Assembly: GCA_938038445.1 (NCBI GenBank)
Contig: CALHRZ010000005.1
Span: 1 to 64,000, forward strand
Reading direction: 5' to 3'
Source: an uncultured bacterium
GTDB lineage: Bacteria > Verrucomicrobiota > Kiritimatiellia > CAIKKV01
Length of the DNA stretch: 64,000 bases
Every line of letters begins with the position of its first letter. Positions within the stretch are counted from its first letter, which is position 1. Below are positions 41,659-50,196 of this stretch, one piece after another. The notes beneath the pieces were generated by a model. The model saw nothing but the letters and a program-made list of their open reading frames with translations, had not been told where the DNA came from and searched no databases. A program made the translations under genes and the position numbers.

Positions 41659-43011
41659 CTAGCGTTTGTTTCCCCAACCCGGATCGCCTCCCCGCGCAAT
41701 CACGATGAGATCGTCCAGGAACTTGTTTGCCCGTCCCGAACAGGCGTTCTGCCCTTCCGCCACCGTCGCGATCAACAGCAGCCCACGATCAAAATCCCGC
41801 TGGGTCATGATCAAAAAACGGCCCAGGTTGTACCGGACCTCCACAAGGAAAGGATCGGCCGCCAACGCGCGCAAAAAAGCTTCATGAGCGGCGTCCGCCT
41901 CATTCCGACCGGCGGCCAGAACCCCGATCTCATTCCACGCGCGGGCATAATCAGGCTTGATCTCCACACACTTTCGGAATGCGGCTTCCGCCCCTTTTAA
42001 ATCCCCGCGGCGATCCCGGCAAAGCCCAAGCCCGTACCAGTTTTCCGCCGACTTCGGAAAACGGCGAATACCTTCCTCCGCCACGGCAAGAGCCTCTTCC
42101 CCCCGCTTTTGTTCCCATAAAACAGCGACCAAATCCTGCCGTACCGCCGAATCACCCGGAAAATCTTTCAACAGATCCCGAAGAAGTCGCTCCGCCTCCT
42201 TCCATTCCTCCCGCCGCGCATGCCAGCGGGCCTGAAGCAGACGCCCCTCCGGCATCCCAGGCCGTTGGGTGAGAATTTCCCGAATCAAAGGCTCCGCGTC
42301 TGCAACCGCCCCTTCCTGCAGGAGCTGGCTCGCCAAAAGAAGGGTGTGTTCAGGAGCATTTCCGTTCGTCTCACGCAATGCCGCCCATACCTCTTTCTGT
42401 TTCTCAGGGATCCCCGCCTGCCGATAGAGCCGCGCCAAAAGAAAGAGCGTTTCGGGATCGCCGGGATTCAACCGAAGGGCCGCCATCAGGAACTCACCTG
42501 CCAATTGGAGCCGTCCCGCTTCAAGAAGTAGCCGTCCCAGATTGTTGTAAGGAAGGGCGAGAAAAGGATTCTCCCTGCACGCCCGTTCAAACGCTTCCTG
42601 CGCTTCTTCCAATCGCCCCTGTCGAAGAAGCGTAGCCCCCAGGTTGTTCCATGCGATCGCATTTTCCGAATCCCATTCCACCGCTTGCCGGAAATAGAAT
42701 TCGGCCCGTCCTGTCTCCAACTGCTGAAGCAGGATCAGCCCCGCATTGTTGGCCGCTCCGCTGTAAAGGCGACGCAACGCTTCGTCGGGCTCGGATTCCG
42801 CCCCAGCCAACAGGGTCTGAAAGGCTTCCAGTGCCTGATCGGTTCTCCCTTTCTCCCGCCACTCGACCGCCTGATTGTAAAATTCCCCTTTCTCCCGAAC
42901 GGCGGGCGGTGCTTCCGCAAGTCCGTCGGTTCCGTCCCCCCATCCCAGGGCGGCACTCAATGCCGCCGCGGTTAAGGTGACCGGTTTCATCCATCGTCCC
43001 GTTTGTTTCAT
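41659..43011 (-). CDS. TPR-repeat protein (TadD-like), exported
   Basis: 450 aa. Signal-like N-terminus (PVTLTAAALSAALGWGDG), then at least eight tetratricopeptide repeats (AIAWNNLGATLLRQGRLEEA, LALPYNNLGRLLLEAGRLQL, ENWYGLGLCRDRRGDLKGAE, RAWNEIGVLAAGRNEADAAH). TadD proteins are TPR lipoproteins needed for secretin assembly; here no lipobox cysteine is seen, so a soluble periplasmic form is likely. The start at 43011 has AGGAGAA upstream; an earlier possible start would overlap tadA's end. Confidence 0.82.
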   Translation of the reverse strand: MKQTGRWMKPVTLTAAALSAALGWGDGTDGLAEAPPAVREKGEFYNQAVEWREKGRTDQALEAFQTLLAGAESEPDEALRRLYSGAANNAGLILLQQLETGRAEFYFRQAVEWDSENAIAWNNLGATLLRQGRLEEAQEAFERACRENPFLALPYNNLGRLLLEAGRLQLAGEFLMAALRLNPGDPETLFLLARLYRQAGIPEKQKEVWAALRETNGNAPEHTLLLASQLLQEGAVADAEPLIREILTQRPGMPEGRLLQARWHARREEWKEAERLLRDLLKDFPGDSAVRQDLVAVLWEQKRGEEALAVAEEGIRRFPKSAENWYGLGLCRDRRGDLKGAEAAFRKCVEIKPDYARAWNEIGVLAAGRNEADAAHEAFLRALAADPFLVEVRYNLGRFLIMTQRDFDRGLLLIATVAEGQNACSGRANKFLDDLIVIARGGDPGWGNKR

Positions 43012-43040
43012 GATCTTCTTCTCCTGGTGTTTGCGTTCGC

Positions 43041-44501
43041 TCATGCAGCCGCAGTGGCCTGTTCCGCAGAGGCCCGCCGTCGGCTTGATTCGTCCTCTTC
43101 CGGCTGAATCGCCACGCTGGGGGAATCGGAAAACACATCGTCGTGAACCGGCACACCGGCCGCGACCAACCGTTCCCAGAACAACGGCCGCTCGCCGATC
43201 GCCCGGAACCGCCCCTCCACTCGTCCGTCTTCGCGAACTCCCGTCTGCTCAAAAACAAAAAGGTCCCGGAGTGCGATCTCTCCTTCACGTACGCCCAATA
43301 CTTCGGTGATCCGATCAATCCGCCGCCGGCCATCGCTGAGCCGGCCGATCTGGACAATCAGATCAAGCGCGGAGGCAATGTTCTGCCGAATGACGCCGAT
43401 CGGAATTTCGACGGCCGTTAGGACCAGCCCTTCAAGCCGCGTCAAAAAATCACGCGGCGAATTGGCATGAAGGGTCGTCATGGATCCTTCATGCCCCGTA
43501 TTCATCGCCTGAAGCATGTCAAACGCTTCGGGGCCGCGACATTCGCCCACAAGGATTCGGTCTGGCCGCATCCGCAGCGCGTTCCGCACCAGATCTCGAA
43601 TGGTAACCTCCCCCTTTCCTTCCACATTGGGCCGCCGAGCTTCCAAGCGGACCAGATTGTCCAAACGCAGCCGGAGCTCAGCGGAATCCTCGATGGTAAT
43701 CACGCGTTCGTGAGGGCCAATGGCCTGGGAAAGGACGTTCAACAACGTTGTCTTGCCCGTTCCGGTGCCCCCTGAAACGGCGAGGTTTCGCCTCCCCTGG
43801 ACACACCACCCCAGAAACCGCATCATGGCAGGCGTAGCGGTTCCGTGAGCGATCAGATCCTCCGCCGTCATACCATGCCGAGGAAATTTGCGGATTGTCA
43901 GGGTCGGCCCATCCAGGGCGAGGGGGGGAAGGATAATATGGACACGAGACCCATCCCGCTCGAGCCGGGCATCGACATATGGCATGCTCTCGTCCACACG
44001 TCGGCCTATCGGCGCCACAATCCGGTCAATAATGTTGGCCAGTTGCCGGACGGAGGAAAAACGCCGATCGGTCTTTTCCATCCGACCGAATCGGGCCACA
44101 AATATTCGGTCGGGACCGTTTACCATGATTTCCTCGACCGTCTCGTCCTTGAGGAGATCTTCGAGCGGGCCGAGTTCGAGCGCCTCGTCCAACACTTCCC
44201 GAATCACCTGCTCGCGCTGATGCGCGGAAATCGGCTCTTGCGCCAAATCCAGTTCAAACCGGACAATCTCTTCCGTCCGCCGCCGAAGCGCGGTTTTGCG
44301 TTTCGCCCCTTCCAAAACGTCCAGATTCATCCGCCGGAGTTCTTCGTTTTCCTGGATCCGGCTTAGGAGGCGATTTTTGAGCCCAAGAAGGCGATCGGAC
44401 GCCTCCCCAACGGGATCGGCCGACGCCATGCCGAGGACACTCCGCACATCCAGCTTTGCGGCCCGGTTCGTCATTTCCCCACTCAGGGTCACCGCCTTCA
44501 T
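43041..44501 (-). CDS. tadA: Tad pilus assembly ATPase TadA (CpaF)
   Basis: 486 aa secretion ATPase of the GspE/VirB11 superfamily. Walker [19 protein letters not shown] (about residues 243-260), [11 protein letters not shown], Walker B-like [16 protein letters not shown] and [19 protein letters not shown] are all typical of CpaF. A lead-in of about 90 residues matches CpaF. ATG 44501 has AAGGAG 8 bp upstream; a GTG two codons earlier is possible. It powers pilin extension from the cytoplasm. Confidence 0.95.
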   Translation of the reverse strand: MKAVTLSGEMTNRAAKLDVRSVLGMASADPVGEASDRLLGLKNRLLSRIQENEELRRMNLDVLEGAKRKTALRRRTEEIVRFELDLAQEPISAHQREQVIREVLDEALELGPLEDLLKDETVEEIMVNGPDRIFVARFGRMEKTDRRFSSVRQLANIIDRIVAPIGRRVDESMPYVDARLERDGSRVHIILPPLALDGPTLTIRKFPRHGMTAEDLIAHGTATPAMMRFLGWCVQGRRNLAVSGGTGTGKTTLLNVLSQAIGPHERVITIEDSAELRLRLDNLVRLEARRPNVEGKGEVTIRDLVRNALRMRPDRILVGECRGPEAFDMLQAMNTGHEGSMTTLHANSPRDFLTRLEGLVLTAVEIPIGVIRQNIASALDLIVQIGRLSDGRRRIDRITEVLGVREGEIALRDLFVFEQTGVREDGRVEGRFRAIGERPLFWERLVAAGVPVHDDVFSDSPSVAIQPEEDESSRRRASAEQATAAA

Positions 44502-44503
44502 TC

Positions 44504-45994
44504 TCACCGCTCCTTTCCCTGTTCCACGCCCGCAAGAGACTCCAGCCGACGATCCAGCGAATCCCGCAGAGCCCGATCAGCCGCGTCCCCCGGCTGGACT
44601 CGACGGGGCGTGATCAAAAAAACCAGCTCGCTCTTGCGATCGCGATAATTCTTCGACTTGAACAATTCGCCCAGAACCGGAATGTCCCCCAGGGCGGGAA
44701 CCTTGGAAAGGTCGTCGGACTCTCCGTGCCCCAAAAGCGCGCCAAGCGTTAGCGTTTCCCCTTGCTTCACGTTGATGGTAGTCTGGACGTAGCGCTTGAG
44801 AAGCGAGGGATAGAGATGTACCGTCGGCCCGAGGGAACTGAATTCCATCCGGACGGCTGTTTCGATGTTGCCTTCCCGATCCGTCCGCGGTTCGATTTCC
44901 AGACCGACCCCATATTCAACCTCCTTGATGGCCACTTCGCTTCCCCCGTTCGGCGCCTGCGCGACAATATGGAACGAACCGCCGGCAAAAAACTTTCCAT
45001 ATTCACCGTCTTCGCACACCAGGTTCTGGGTGTAAAGCACACGGGCATTCCCCTTCTGCACATGGGGAAGAAGGAATTGGAAGAGCTTGGCCGTATTGAG
45101 CGAGACGGCGGCAGTAGAGCTCTTTCGGGCAGCCGTCCAAGAACCCTGCACCCCGATCGTCTGAACCCCACCCCATTCAATGCCCAACTCCCGAAGTGCT
45201 TCCGCAGAGACTTCCAAAATACGGCATTCTATGAGGAGCAGAGGTTTTTCAAGGACCACGTCTCGCATCGCTTGGGGGCCGTTCCACGACCGAACACGCA
45301 GAAAACTCTGGACGCGGGGATAGACGGCGCGCGCCAATGCCTCCAGATAGGCTTTCTCCGACTCGTGAAAGACAAACCCCTGCAAGAACAGTTCGCGTCC
45401 CGCCAGCCCTATCTCGATGTTGCCGTTTCCCAAAGCGCGGCGGACTTCCTGAAGCAACTGTTCTCGAAACGCCGGAGCCAATTCGGTCAAGTCCAGCACC
45501 GAATCCCCGAAAGCGTTGAGCGCCTGCCCCACTCGTTCCAAAGCATGCCGGCTTTCAATCCGCCCCACGATCATTGCCTTTTCCCGCCCCTCCATCCCCG
45601 TGACCGTCAGACCCGGCAGTGGCTGTCCTTTTTCATCGGTCAGCAGGGCGCGTACCGCGGCGTCGAGCGGGGCAGTGGCGATTCCTTTGACGACAAACAG
45701 TTCAAGCCGATCGCGCTCTACCCCCGCCTCGTCAAACACAAACAAAGTCGTCCTCCCTTCCTGAAGGGGAGTCATCACGAGTTGTTCGCCCTCGATTTCA
45801 ACACCCACGATCCGATCTCCGCCGGCTGTCAGTTCGGCCCGAGCGATCGAATAATCCAGTTGTTGGATCTCAGGGCGTCCGCTTCGCAGATCCATCGCAA
45901 TCCGCTGCACACCGGCATGCAGTGATCCGGCGAGAGTGGCAAGCAGGAGGAATCGAACCGACCGCGCTTGAGAGACGATGAAACAGTTCATCAT
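44504..45994 (-). CDS. Tad pilus secretin (CpaC/RcpA)
   Basis: 496 aa. Signal peptide (FLLLATLAGSLHAGVQR), an N-terminal pilus-secretin domain (RIVGVEIEGEQLVMTPLQEG), BON-like and secretin domains, and the C-terminal secretin signature VPALGDIPVLGELFKSK ending LVFLITPRRV. It forms the outer-membrane channel for the pilus. It sits 16 bp after cpaB and 2 bp before tadA. Confidence 0.9.
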   Translation of the reverse strand: MMNCFIVSQARSVRFLLLATLAGSLHAGVQRIAMDLRSGRPEIQQLDYSIARAELTAGGDRIVGVEIEGEQLVMTPLQEGRTTLFVFDEAGVERDRLELFVVKGIATAPLDAAVRALLTDEKGQPLPGLTVTGMEGREKAMIVGRIESRHALERVGQALNAFGDSVLDLTELAPAFREQLLQEVRRALGNGNIEIGLAGRELFLQGFVFHESEKAYLEALARAVYPRVQSFLRVRSWNGPQAMRDVVLEKPLLLIECRILEVSAEALRELGIEWGGVQTIGVQGSWTAARKSSTAAVSLNTAKLFQFLLPHVQKGNARVLYTQNLVCEDGEYGKFFAGGSFHIVAQAPNGGSEVAIKEVEYGVGLEIEPRTDREGNIETAVRMEFSSLGPTVHLYPSLLKRYVQTTINVKQGETLTLGALLGHGESDDLSKVPALGDIPVLGELFKSKNYRDRKSELVFLITPRRVQPGDAADRALRDSLDRRLESLAGVEQGKER

Positions 45995-46010
45995 GGGAGG
46001 CTCCAGAAGG

Positions 46011-46850
46011 TTAGAATGAGGCCATCTCGGCGAGATTCATTGAATTGCCGGCCCGGATTTTCACGGGAACACGGGCGCCAAAGACTTCGTCCCCTTTGAG
46101 GGAGGGCAGACGGTCCGCTGGAGGAACGAGCGAGAGAACCCGATCGTTGGCCATATGGCGCAAAATGCACCGCAGATGGGCCATCTGGGAGGCGAGGGTC
46201 AGCCGCCAAGCATCGGAGGCGCTGACGTCCACTGTCACCAGCACCTGCCGCGATGGCGCCGAAGAACGGATCCCATCCACCCCACCCTCCAGCGTGCCAG
46301 AAATTCCCTCTGACAGGCGCTGATCCACCGCAAGAACCCGTACCGCCTGGGCAAGTATGACGGCATGGCTCCGGGTGGTTTCCGCCGAGCTGGAGGCCGA
46401 CTCAAACACGCCAAGAATATCCACGCGATCCCGAGGCTGGAGAAGACCGGCAAGTGCCGACTCTATATCCAGTTTCAGGGTGATCGCCCGACGGTCGGCG
46501 TCCATCCCGACCCGCAATGAAAGCCGGCCGGACCCTTCTCGGGCCAGTTTGGTCCGCTGAATCTGTTCGCCCTTGTACATCGGCACGGCGGTCACCTGCC
46601 CCACCCCGTTCCAGTCCTCGTTCGTGATGACGCCGGGCTGGAGAAAAACCGCGGGAACCTGGGTCAGCCGCAAGTCCTTGGCATCCAATTCATGGCCGGC
46701 GAGCACATCACGCGTCACGGTCCACACAGGCGTTCCTCGCCCATATTGTTCGGTCAATTCCCTGGTCACTCGGCCCACATGCATCCGGTAGAGAAGCCAG
46801 CCGGCAAGCGCCAGCGCAGCGGAGATCCAGAGGGGAGTCTGTCGGGTCAT
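46011..46850 (-). CDS. cpaB: Flp pilus assembly protein CpaB
   Basis: 279 aa. One N-terminal membrane segment (LWISAALALAGWLLYRMHV), then a SAF domain (VLAGHELDAKDLRLTQVPAV, AVPMYKGEQIQRTKLA) and an RcpC/CpaB domain (RAITLKLDIESALAGLLQPR, DRVDILGVFESA). CpaB links the inner-membrane machine to the secretin. Good ribosome site AAGGAG. Confidence 0.88.
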   Translation of the reverse strand: MTRQTPLWISAALALAGWLLYRMHVGRVTRELTEQYGRGTPVWTVTRDVLAGHELDAKDLRLTQVPAVFLQPGVITNEDWNGVGQVTAVPMYKGEQIQRTKLAREGSGRLSLRVGMDADRRAITLKLDIESALAGLLQPRDRVDILGVFESASSSAETTRSHAVILAQAVRVLAVDQRLSEGISGTLEGGVDGIRSSAPSRQVLVTVDVSASDAWRLTLASQMAHLRCILRHMANDRVLSLVPPADRLPSLKGDEVFGARVPVKIRAGNSMNLAEMASF

Positions 46851-46868
46851 GGAATCACTCCTTGTCGT

Positions 46869-47198
46869 TCAGTCGAACCAATCGCCAAAGCCGGTTCCCG
46901 TGGCGATGACGTAGCGTCGTTTAAAAATATGGTGCCGAAAGGAAGGAAATCGGGAATAAAAGGGCGCGTCGCCTTCGGCGGTCACCAGGCGACGATTCGA
47001 TTCCCGCATTTCGGCCGACGCTCTCGCAATACACTTCGCCTGAAGCGAAAATTGGAGCGCCCGGGCCGTGTGGTCGAACCGAGCCAATTCGGCAAGCACC
47101 ATCAGCAATGGAAGGCCGATCACGCCGAAGAGCGCCACCATCTCGACCGTCACCCATCCCCTCTTGTTCTTCCATTTCAAAACATGCTGTTTCACCAC
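46869..47198 (-). CDS. TadE-like pseudopilin, short
   Basis: 109 aa, GTG start. Near the N-terminus NKRGWVTVEMVALFGVIGLP contains the conserved Glu of TadE/pseudopilin segments within a hydrophobic helix. It overlaps the tadG-like gene by 7 bp. It probably encodes a minor pilus component cleaved by the prepilin peptidase. Confidence 0.65.
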   Translation of the reverse strand: MVKQHVLKWKNKRGWVTVEMVALFGVIGLPLLMVLAELARFDHTARALQFSLQAKCIARASAEMRESNRRLVTAEGDAPFYSRFPSFRHHIFKRRYVIATGTGFGDWFD

Positions 47199-48037
47199 TC
47201 ATACCCCCAAGCATCAGGAAGCGCAGGCCGTGGATTCATGTCGCCCGTCCGCACAAGCTTGACCACGTACAGCGGTTTCCCTTTTCCGTTGTCCCAAAGA
47301 GCGCCGCCGTGAGGCATGGCCGTCGCATAGGTTCGCAGCCGGGAAACGGACCGACGGCCCCACATGTTCCAAGAAAAGGCCCACGTATGCCGCGGCTGCA
47401 AAATTCCGTTGGTAAAGAAGATCAGGGAAGCGGGATTTTTCTTCATCGTCACCCGGACGGAAACCGCAGGGCCGGGATCGGGAAGAATCAAAGGACCCAC
47501 AGGCGTCTCTACCACGTAAAGAAATGGGAATCGGGAAGCCATCCCCACCCGATCGCCCAGCGAACCCAAGGTGGAACTTTCCGCCGGCGAATGCACCGTG
47601 AGTTGAGCCCGGGGTTCATTCTGACGGGTTACAGCGAACGCCGTTTCAACCGATCGAAGAGCGGCGTCCCTTCCCACCCATTTCTGGAGATAGATCATCA
47701 CGCGGTTAATCACTTGAAAACGCCGCTTGGCGAGGTTCGCCGCCTGCAACCCAGCCTCCCGGCTTGGATATATTTTGCTGAGAACGGCGATTTGATGCGC
47801 CCGCAGGATGCCCACGATCAGGGTGTTGATTCGGGCAATTTCGTTGAGTCCACGCGCCTGTTCGACCGCCCCGGAAAATGCCGCCGCATCCGCGCAGGTC
47901 TGAAGATGGGCATGACGAACAAACAGACCGCTCAGATTCAGGCTAATCCCGATCGACAGGGCGAGCAGTATCATGAGAAACGCAAACAGAGGAATGATCC
48001 GACCGGCCTGGGGCACAGAATGCTTACGGACATTCAT
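47192..48037 (-). CDS. TadG-like pilus protein
   Basis: 281 aa. One N-terminal hydrophobic helix (AGRIIPLFAFLMILLALSIG) followed by HLQTCADAAAFSGAVEQARG, the typical start of the Flp-pilus-assembly TadG region (putative secretion, 'TadG N-terminal' type), but it lacks the von Willebrand factor domain of full-length TadG. GTG/ATG choice: ATG 48037 follows GGAGGCGACA. It overlaps the tadE gene end. Confidence 0.75.
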   Translation of the reverse strand: MNVRKHSVPQAGRIIPLFAFLMILLALSIGISLNLSGLFVRHAHLQTCADAAAFSGAVEQARGLNEIARINTLIVGILRAHQIAVLSKIYPSREAGLQAANLAKRRFQVINRVMIYLQKWVGRDAALRSVETAFAVTRQNEPRAQLTVHSPAESSTLGSLGDRVGMASRFPFLYVVETPVGPLILPDPGPAVSVRVTMKKNPASLIFFTNGILQPRHTWAFSWNMWGRRSVSRLRTYATAMPHGGALWDNGKGKPLYVVKLVRTGDMNPRPALPDAWGYEW

Positions 48038-48473
48038 TGTCGCCTCCTAGAAACGGCCCGTTGCCCGCCGTGATGACGCGAGTGCGCGCCCCTTCTTTCC
48101 ATCGGAGAACAAGATGTCCATCGCCCTGCGGAAGCGGGGCCCGAAAACGATCCCTGACGCCGACTCCACAGAACCATGGTTCGCCGCCCGAAAGATGAAC
48201 GCTCACCGATGGATCTCCGGGCATTCCGCAGAGCCGGTACGTGCGCCGAACCCAGCCTTCCGCCCCTGAACCTCCGGCCACGACTGCTCGCCGAGACGCC
48301 GTAAAGGCGGCATGAGACTGACACACCGTGCGGTAGTGCAAATGCCCCAACAGAAGGAGCCCGGCGCTCAGCAAAACAAAAAAAGGCAGGAGAACCGCGA
48401 ATTCCACCGTGGACATTCCGAAACGATCCCAGCGTGCCGTTTGATTTGGGTTGTATTGTTGGATCGGTGTCAT
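48024..48473 (-). CDS. TadE-like pseudopilin
   Basis: 149 aa. RFGMSTVEFAVLLPFFVLLS is the TadE segment with the conserved Glu after the cleavage-site Gly/Met, followed by a small extracellular domain containing several Cys (CGMPGD, FCGVGV, NECP). It probably is a minor pilin. It lies 50 bp after flp. Confidence 0.82.
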   Translation of the reverse strand: MTPIQQYNPNQTARWDRFGMSTVEFAVLLPFFVLLSAGLLLLGHLHYRTVCQSHAAFTASRRAVVAGGSGAEGWVRRTYRLCGMPGDPSVSVHLSGGEPWFCGVGVRDRFRAPLPQGDGHLVLRWKEGARTRVITAGNGPFLGGDNECP

Positions 48474-48523
48474 CTCGCGTTCTCCCGCCTTTCCCCTTTT
48501 GTTTGGCGCAGACCTCCTTTCGT

Positions 48524-48763
48524 TTACAGGCCGAGGTTTTCCGCAATCCGGTCGAACGCACGTCCGATCAGATCGTTGAGTTTCGGGTTCAGAATGGCGG
48601 CAGCCCCCACAACCGCACCGACGACCACCACCGTCAGCGCAATGGTTTCCACCGTGCTTAATCCGCGCTTACTGCGGCGCGAACCTCCGCCATGCGCCTG
48701 CCACCAAGCCCCAAGGCGTTGCCCCACTTCCGCGATTTCCCGAACTGCTGTTTGAACCGTCAT
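48524..48763 (-). CDS. flp: Flp/Fap-type pilin
   Basis: 79 aa. RSKRGLSTVETIALTVVVVG: a basic leader, then the cleavage region G-LSTVE with the conserved Glu and a hydrophobic helix, as in Flp major pilins of the class IVb type. The leader of about 34 residues is long. AAAGGAGG lies 5 bp before ATG 48763. It is the first gene of the Tad operon and is preceded by a sigma-54-type promoter. Confidence 0.85.
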   Translation of the reverse strand: MTVQTAVREIAEVGQRLGAWWQAHGGGSRRSKRGLSTVETIALTVVVVGAVVGAAAILNPKLNDLIGRAFDRIAENLGL

Positions 48764-48843
48764 GATGCCTCCTTTGGAGTTTCGCCGGGCCTTCCGTTCC
48801 GTTCCCCTTGAACGGATATCCAGTGGCACCGGCACCCGGCAGA

Positions 48844-48862
48844 GATGCACGGGATGTGCCAG
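48844..48862 (-). promoter_or_regulatory. Candidate sigma-54 promoter of the Tad operon
   Basis: On the minus strand, CTGGCACATCCCGTGCATC has the -24 TGGCAC and -12 GTGCA elements with exactly 10 bp between the GG and GC pairs. Transcription would start about 48835, leaving a 5' leader of about 70 nt before flp. Confidence 0.5.
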
Positions 48863-48922
48863 GCGCCTGTTTGTCAAAAAAGCCTTGTTTTTCTCACTTT
48901 CCTTGCTTGTGATAGACCAGAA

Positions 48923-48951
48923 ATCGGACATCCCTGTCCGATATCCGGACA
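48923..48951. promoter_or_regulatory. Inverted-repeat activator site upstream of flp promoter
   Basis: ATCGGACA and TGTCCGAT are perfect 8-bp arms around TCCC. A third half-site, CGGACA at 48946-48951, forms a second dyad with the central half-site. The group is centred roughly 95-105 bp upstream of the predicted start, where sigma-54 activators usually bind. Confidence 0.5.
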
Positions 48952-49195
48952 CTCGAATCCCTTCCTAACGCCAATCGCCTTGCTGTGGGGTCGCCAATCA
49001 CCTGGGGAAACTCTTCGGGTTCGTTGAACCCCCACTGTCGCGGCTTCCTCCCCCATTCCTTCATTCTTTCTCGGCCGAGCTCTTTCGTCGGGGCCGGAAA
49101 CTGCGCTCGTTTTCTAATCCGCTGGGACTTGAAGCAACGGCCGCAAACGGGCTGAGCCCCTGATGAGAAAGGTTGAGACAAAAAATGGGTTTCCC

Positions 49196-49211
49196 TGGTC
49201 CTGTTTTTGCG
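49196..49211 (+). promoter_or_regulatory. Weak sigma-54-like site before DUF362 gene
   Basis: TGGTCC, 5 bp, TTGCG with GG-N10-GC spacing. The -12 half is good, the -24 half departs from TGGCAC. It would start transcription near 49222. Confidence 0.25.
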
Positions 49212-49284
49212 TTAACTTAATGGTCAGGGAGCAGGAGGCTCGGGAGAGGTCAGGACGATCATCACACGGTTAGAAACCGGTCCT

Positions 49285-50193
49285 ATGCGAAAGATGAACA
49301 GACGACAATTCCTGGAGATCGCGGCGGCAGGTGGGAGCCTTTTACTCCTCCGGCCGTTTCGGAGCACCGCTCGCGCTGTGGCTTCCCTCGATCACACCAC
49401 TTCCGTTTGGGTAGTCCATGGCACCGACATTCCCCGAATGCTGGAGACCGGTATCGAACGCATGGGCGGTTGGTCTTCGTTCTTCACACCAGGCCAGAAG
49501 GTCACCCTCAAGCCCAATATTGCCTGGGCTTCCACTCCAGAACAGGGGGCGAACACGAACCCTACTTTGGTCGGCGCTTGCGTAGCGGCCTGTCGCGCCG
49601 CCGGATGCACGGAACCCATTGTGTGCGAAAATACCTGTTCCCCCAGCGAACAGGCCTTCCGGATGAGCGGCATTGCAGAGGCCGTAAAAAAAGCAGGCGG
49701 CCGGTTGTATGCCCTGAAAGACAAGGACTATCGAACCACGGAACTGCCCAAGGCCAAAATCCTCAAAAAAGCCGATATCGCGGCGGATGTTCTGGACTGC
49801 GCTTGTCTGATCAATATGCCCGTCGCGAAGGTTCATGGAGGAGCCGGCCTCACGATCTCCCTCAAGAACTGGATGGGCGCAGTAAAGGATCGCGGGGCGT
49901 GGCACCGAACCGGACTCCACCAGTGCATCGCCGATTTCAGCACGCGGATCAAACCGTCCCTCATCATCGTAGACGCCACTCGAATTCTGGTGACGAACGG
50001 CCCCCGAGGTCCAGGAAAACTTGAGTATCCGGACCAACTCGTGTTTGGGCGGGATCCCGTCGCCGTCGATGCCTATACAGCAACGCTTTTCAATAAGGAT
50101 CCATTCGCGATTCCCTACATCAAGATCGCCCACGAAATGGGTTTGGGCTGTGGGGACCTCTCGAAGGTGAACGTCAAACATCTCCACGTGTAG
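49285..50193 (+). CDS. DUF362 protein with Tat signal
   Basis: 302 aa. A twin-arginine signal (MNRRQFLEIAAAGGSLLLL) sends it folded across the inner membrane. The DUF362 core is recognisable: VTLKPNIAWASTPEQGANTN, VCENTCSPSEQAFRMSGIAE and NMPVAKVHGGAGLTISLKNW. Family members are often tied to iron-sulfur proteins, but the reaction is unknown. The next gene (3 bp later) encodes a membrane polyferredoxin, so the pair probably forms a redox unit at the periplasmic face. Confidence 0.82.
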   Translation: MRKMNRRQFLEIAAAGGSLLLLRPFRSTARAVASLDHTTSVWVVHGTDIPRMLETGIERMGGWSSFFTPGQKVTLKPNIAWASTPEQGANTNPTLVGACVAACRAAGCTEPIVCENTCSPSEQAFRMSGIAEAVKKAGGRLYALKDKDYRTTELPKAKILKKADIAADVLDCACLINMPVAKVHGGAGLTISLKNWMGAVKDRGAWHRTGLHQCIADFSTRIKPSLIIVDATRILVTNGPRGPGKLEYPDQLVFGRDPVAVDAYTATLFNKDPFAIPYIKIAHEMGLGCGDLSKVNVKHLHV

Positions 50194-50196
50194 AGG

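Larger units (their letters stand above)
48764..49284. other. Divergent regulatory region between flp and DUF362 genes
   Basis: 520 bp with no gene. On the left it holds the sigma-54-type promoter of flp and a set of inverted half-sites. The middle (48960-49180) is unremarkable apart from short G-rich and C-rich stretches. On the right there is a weaker sigma-54-like site before the DUF362 gene. Confidence 0.6.
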
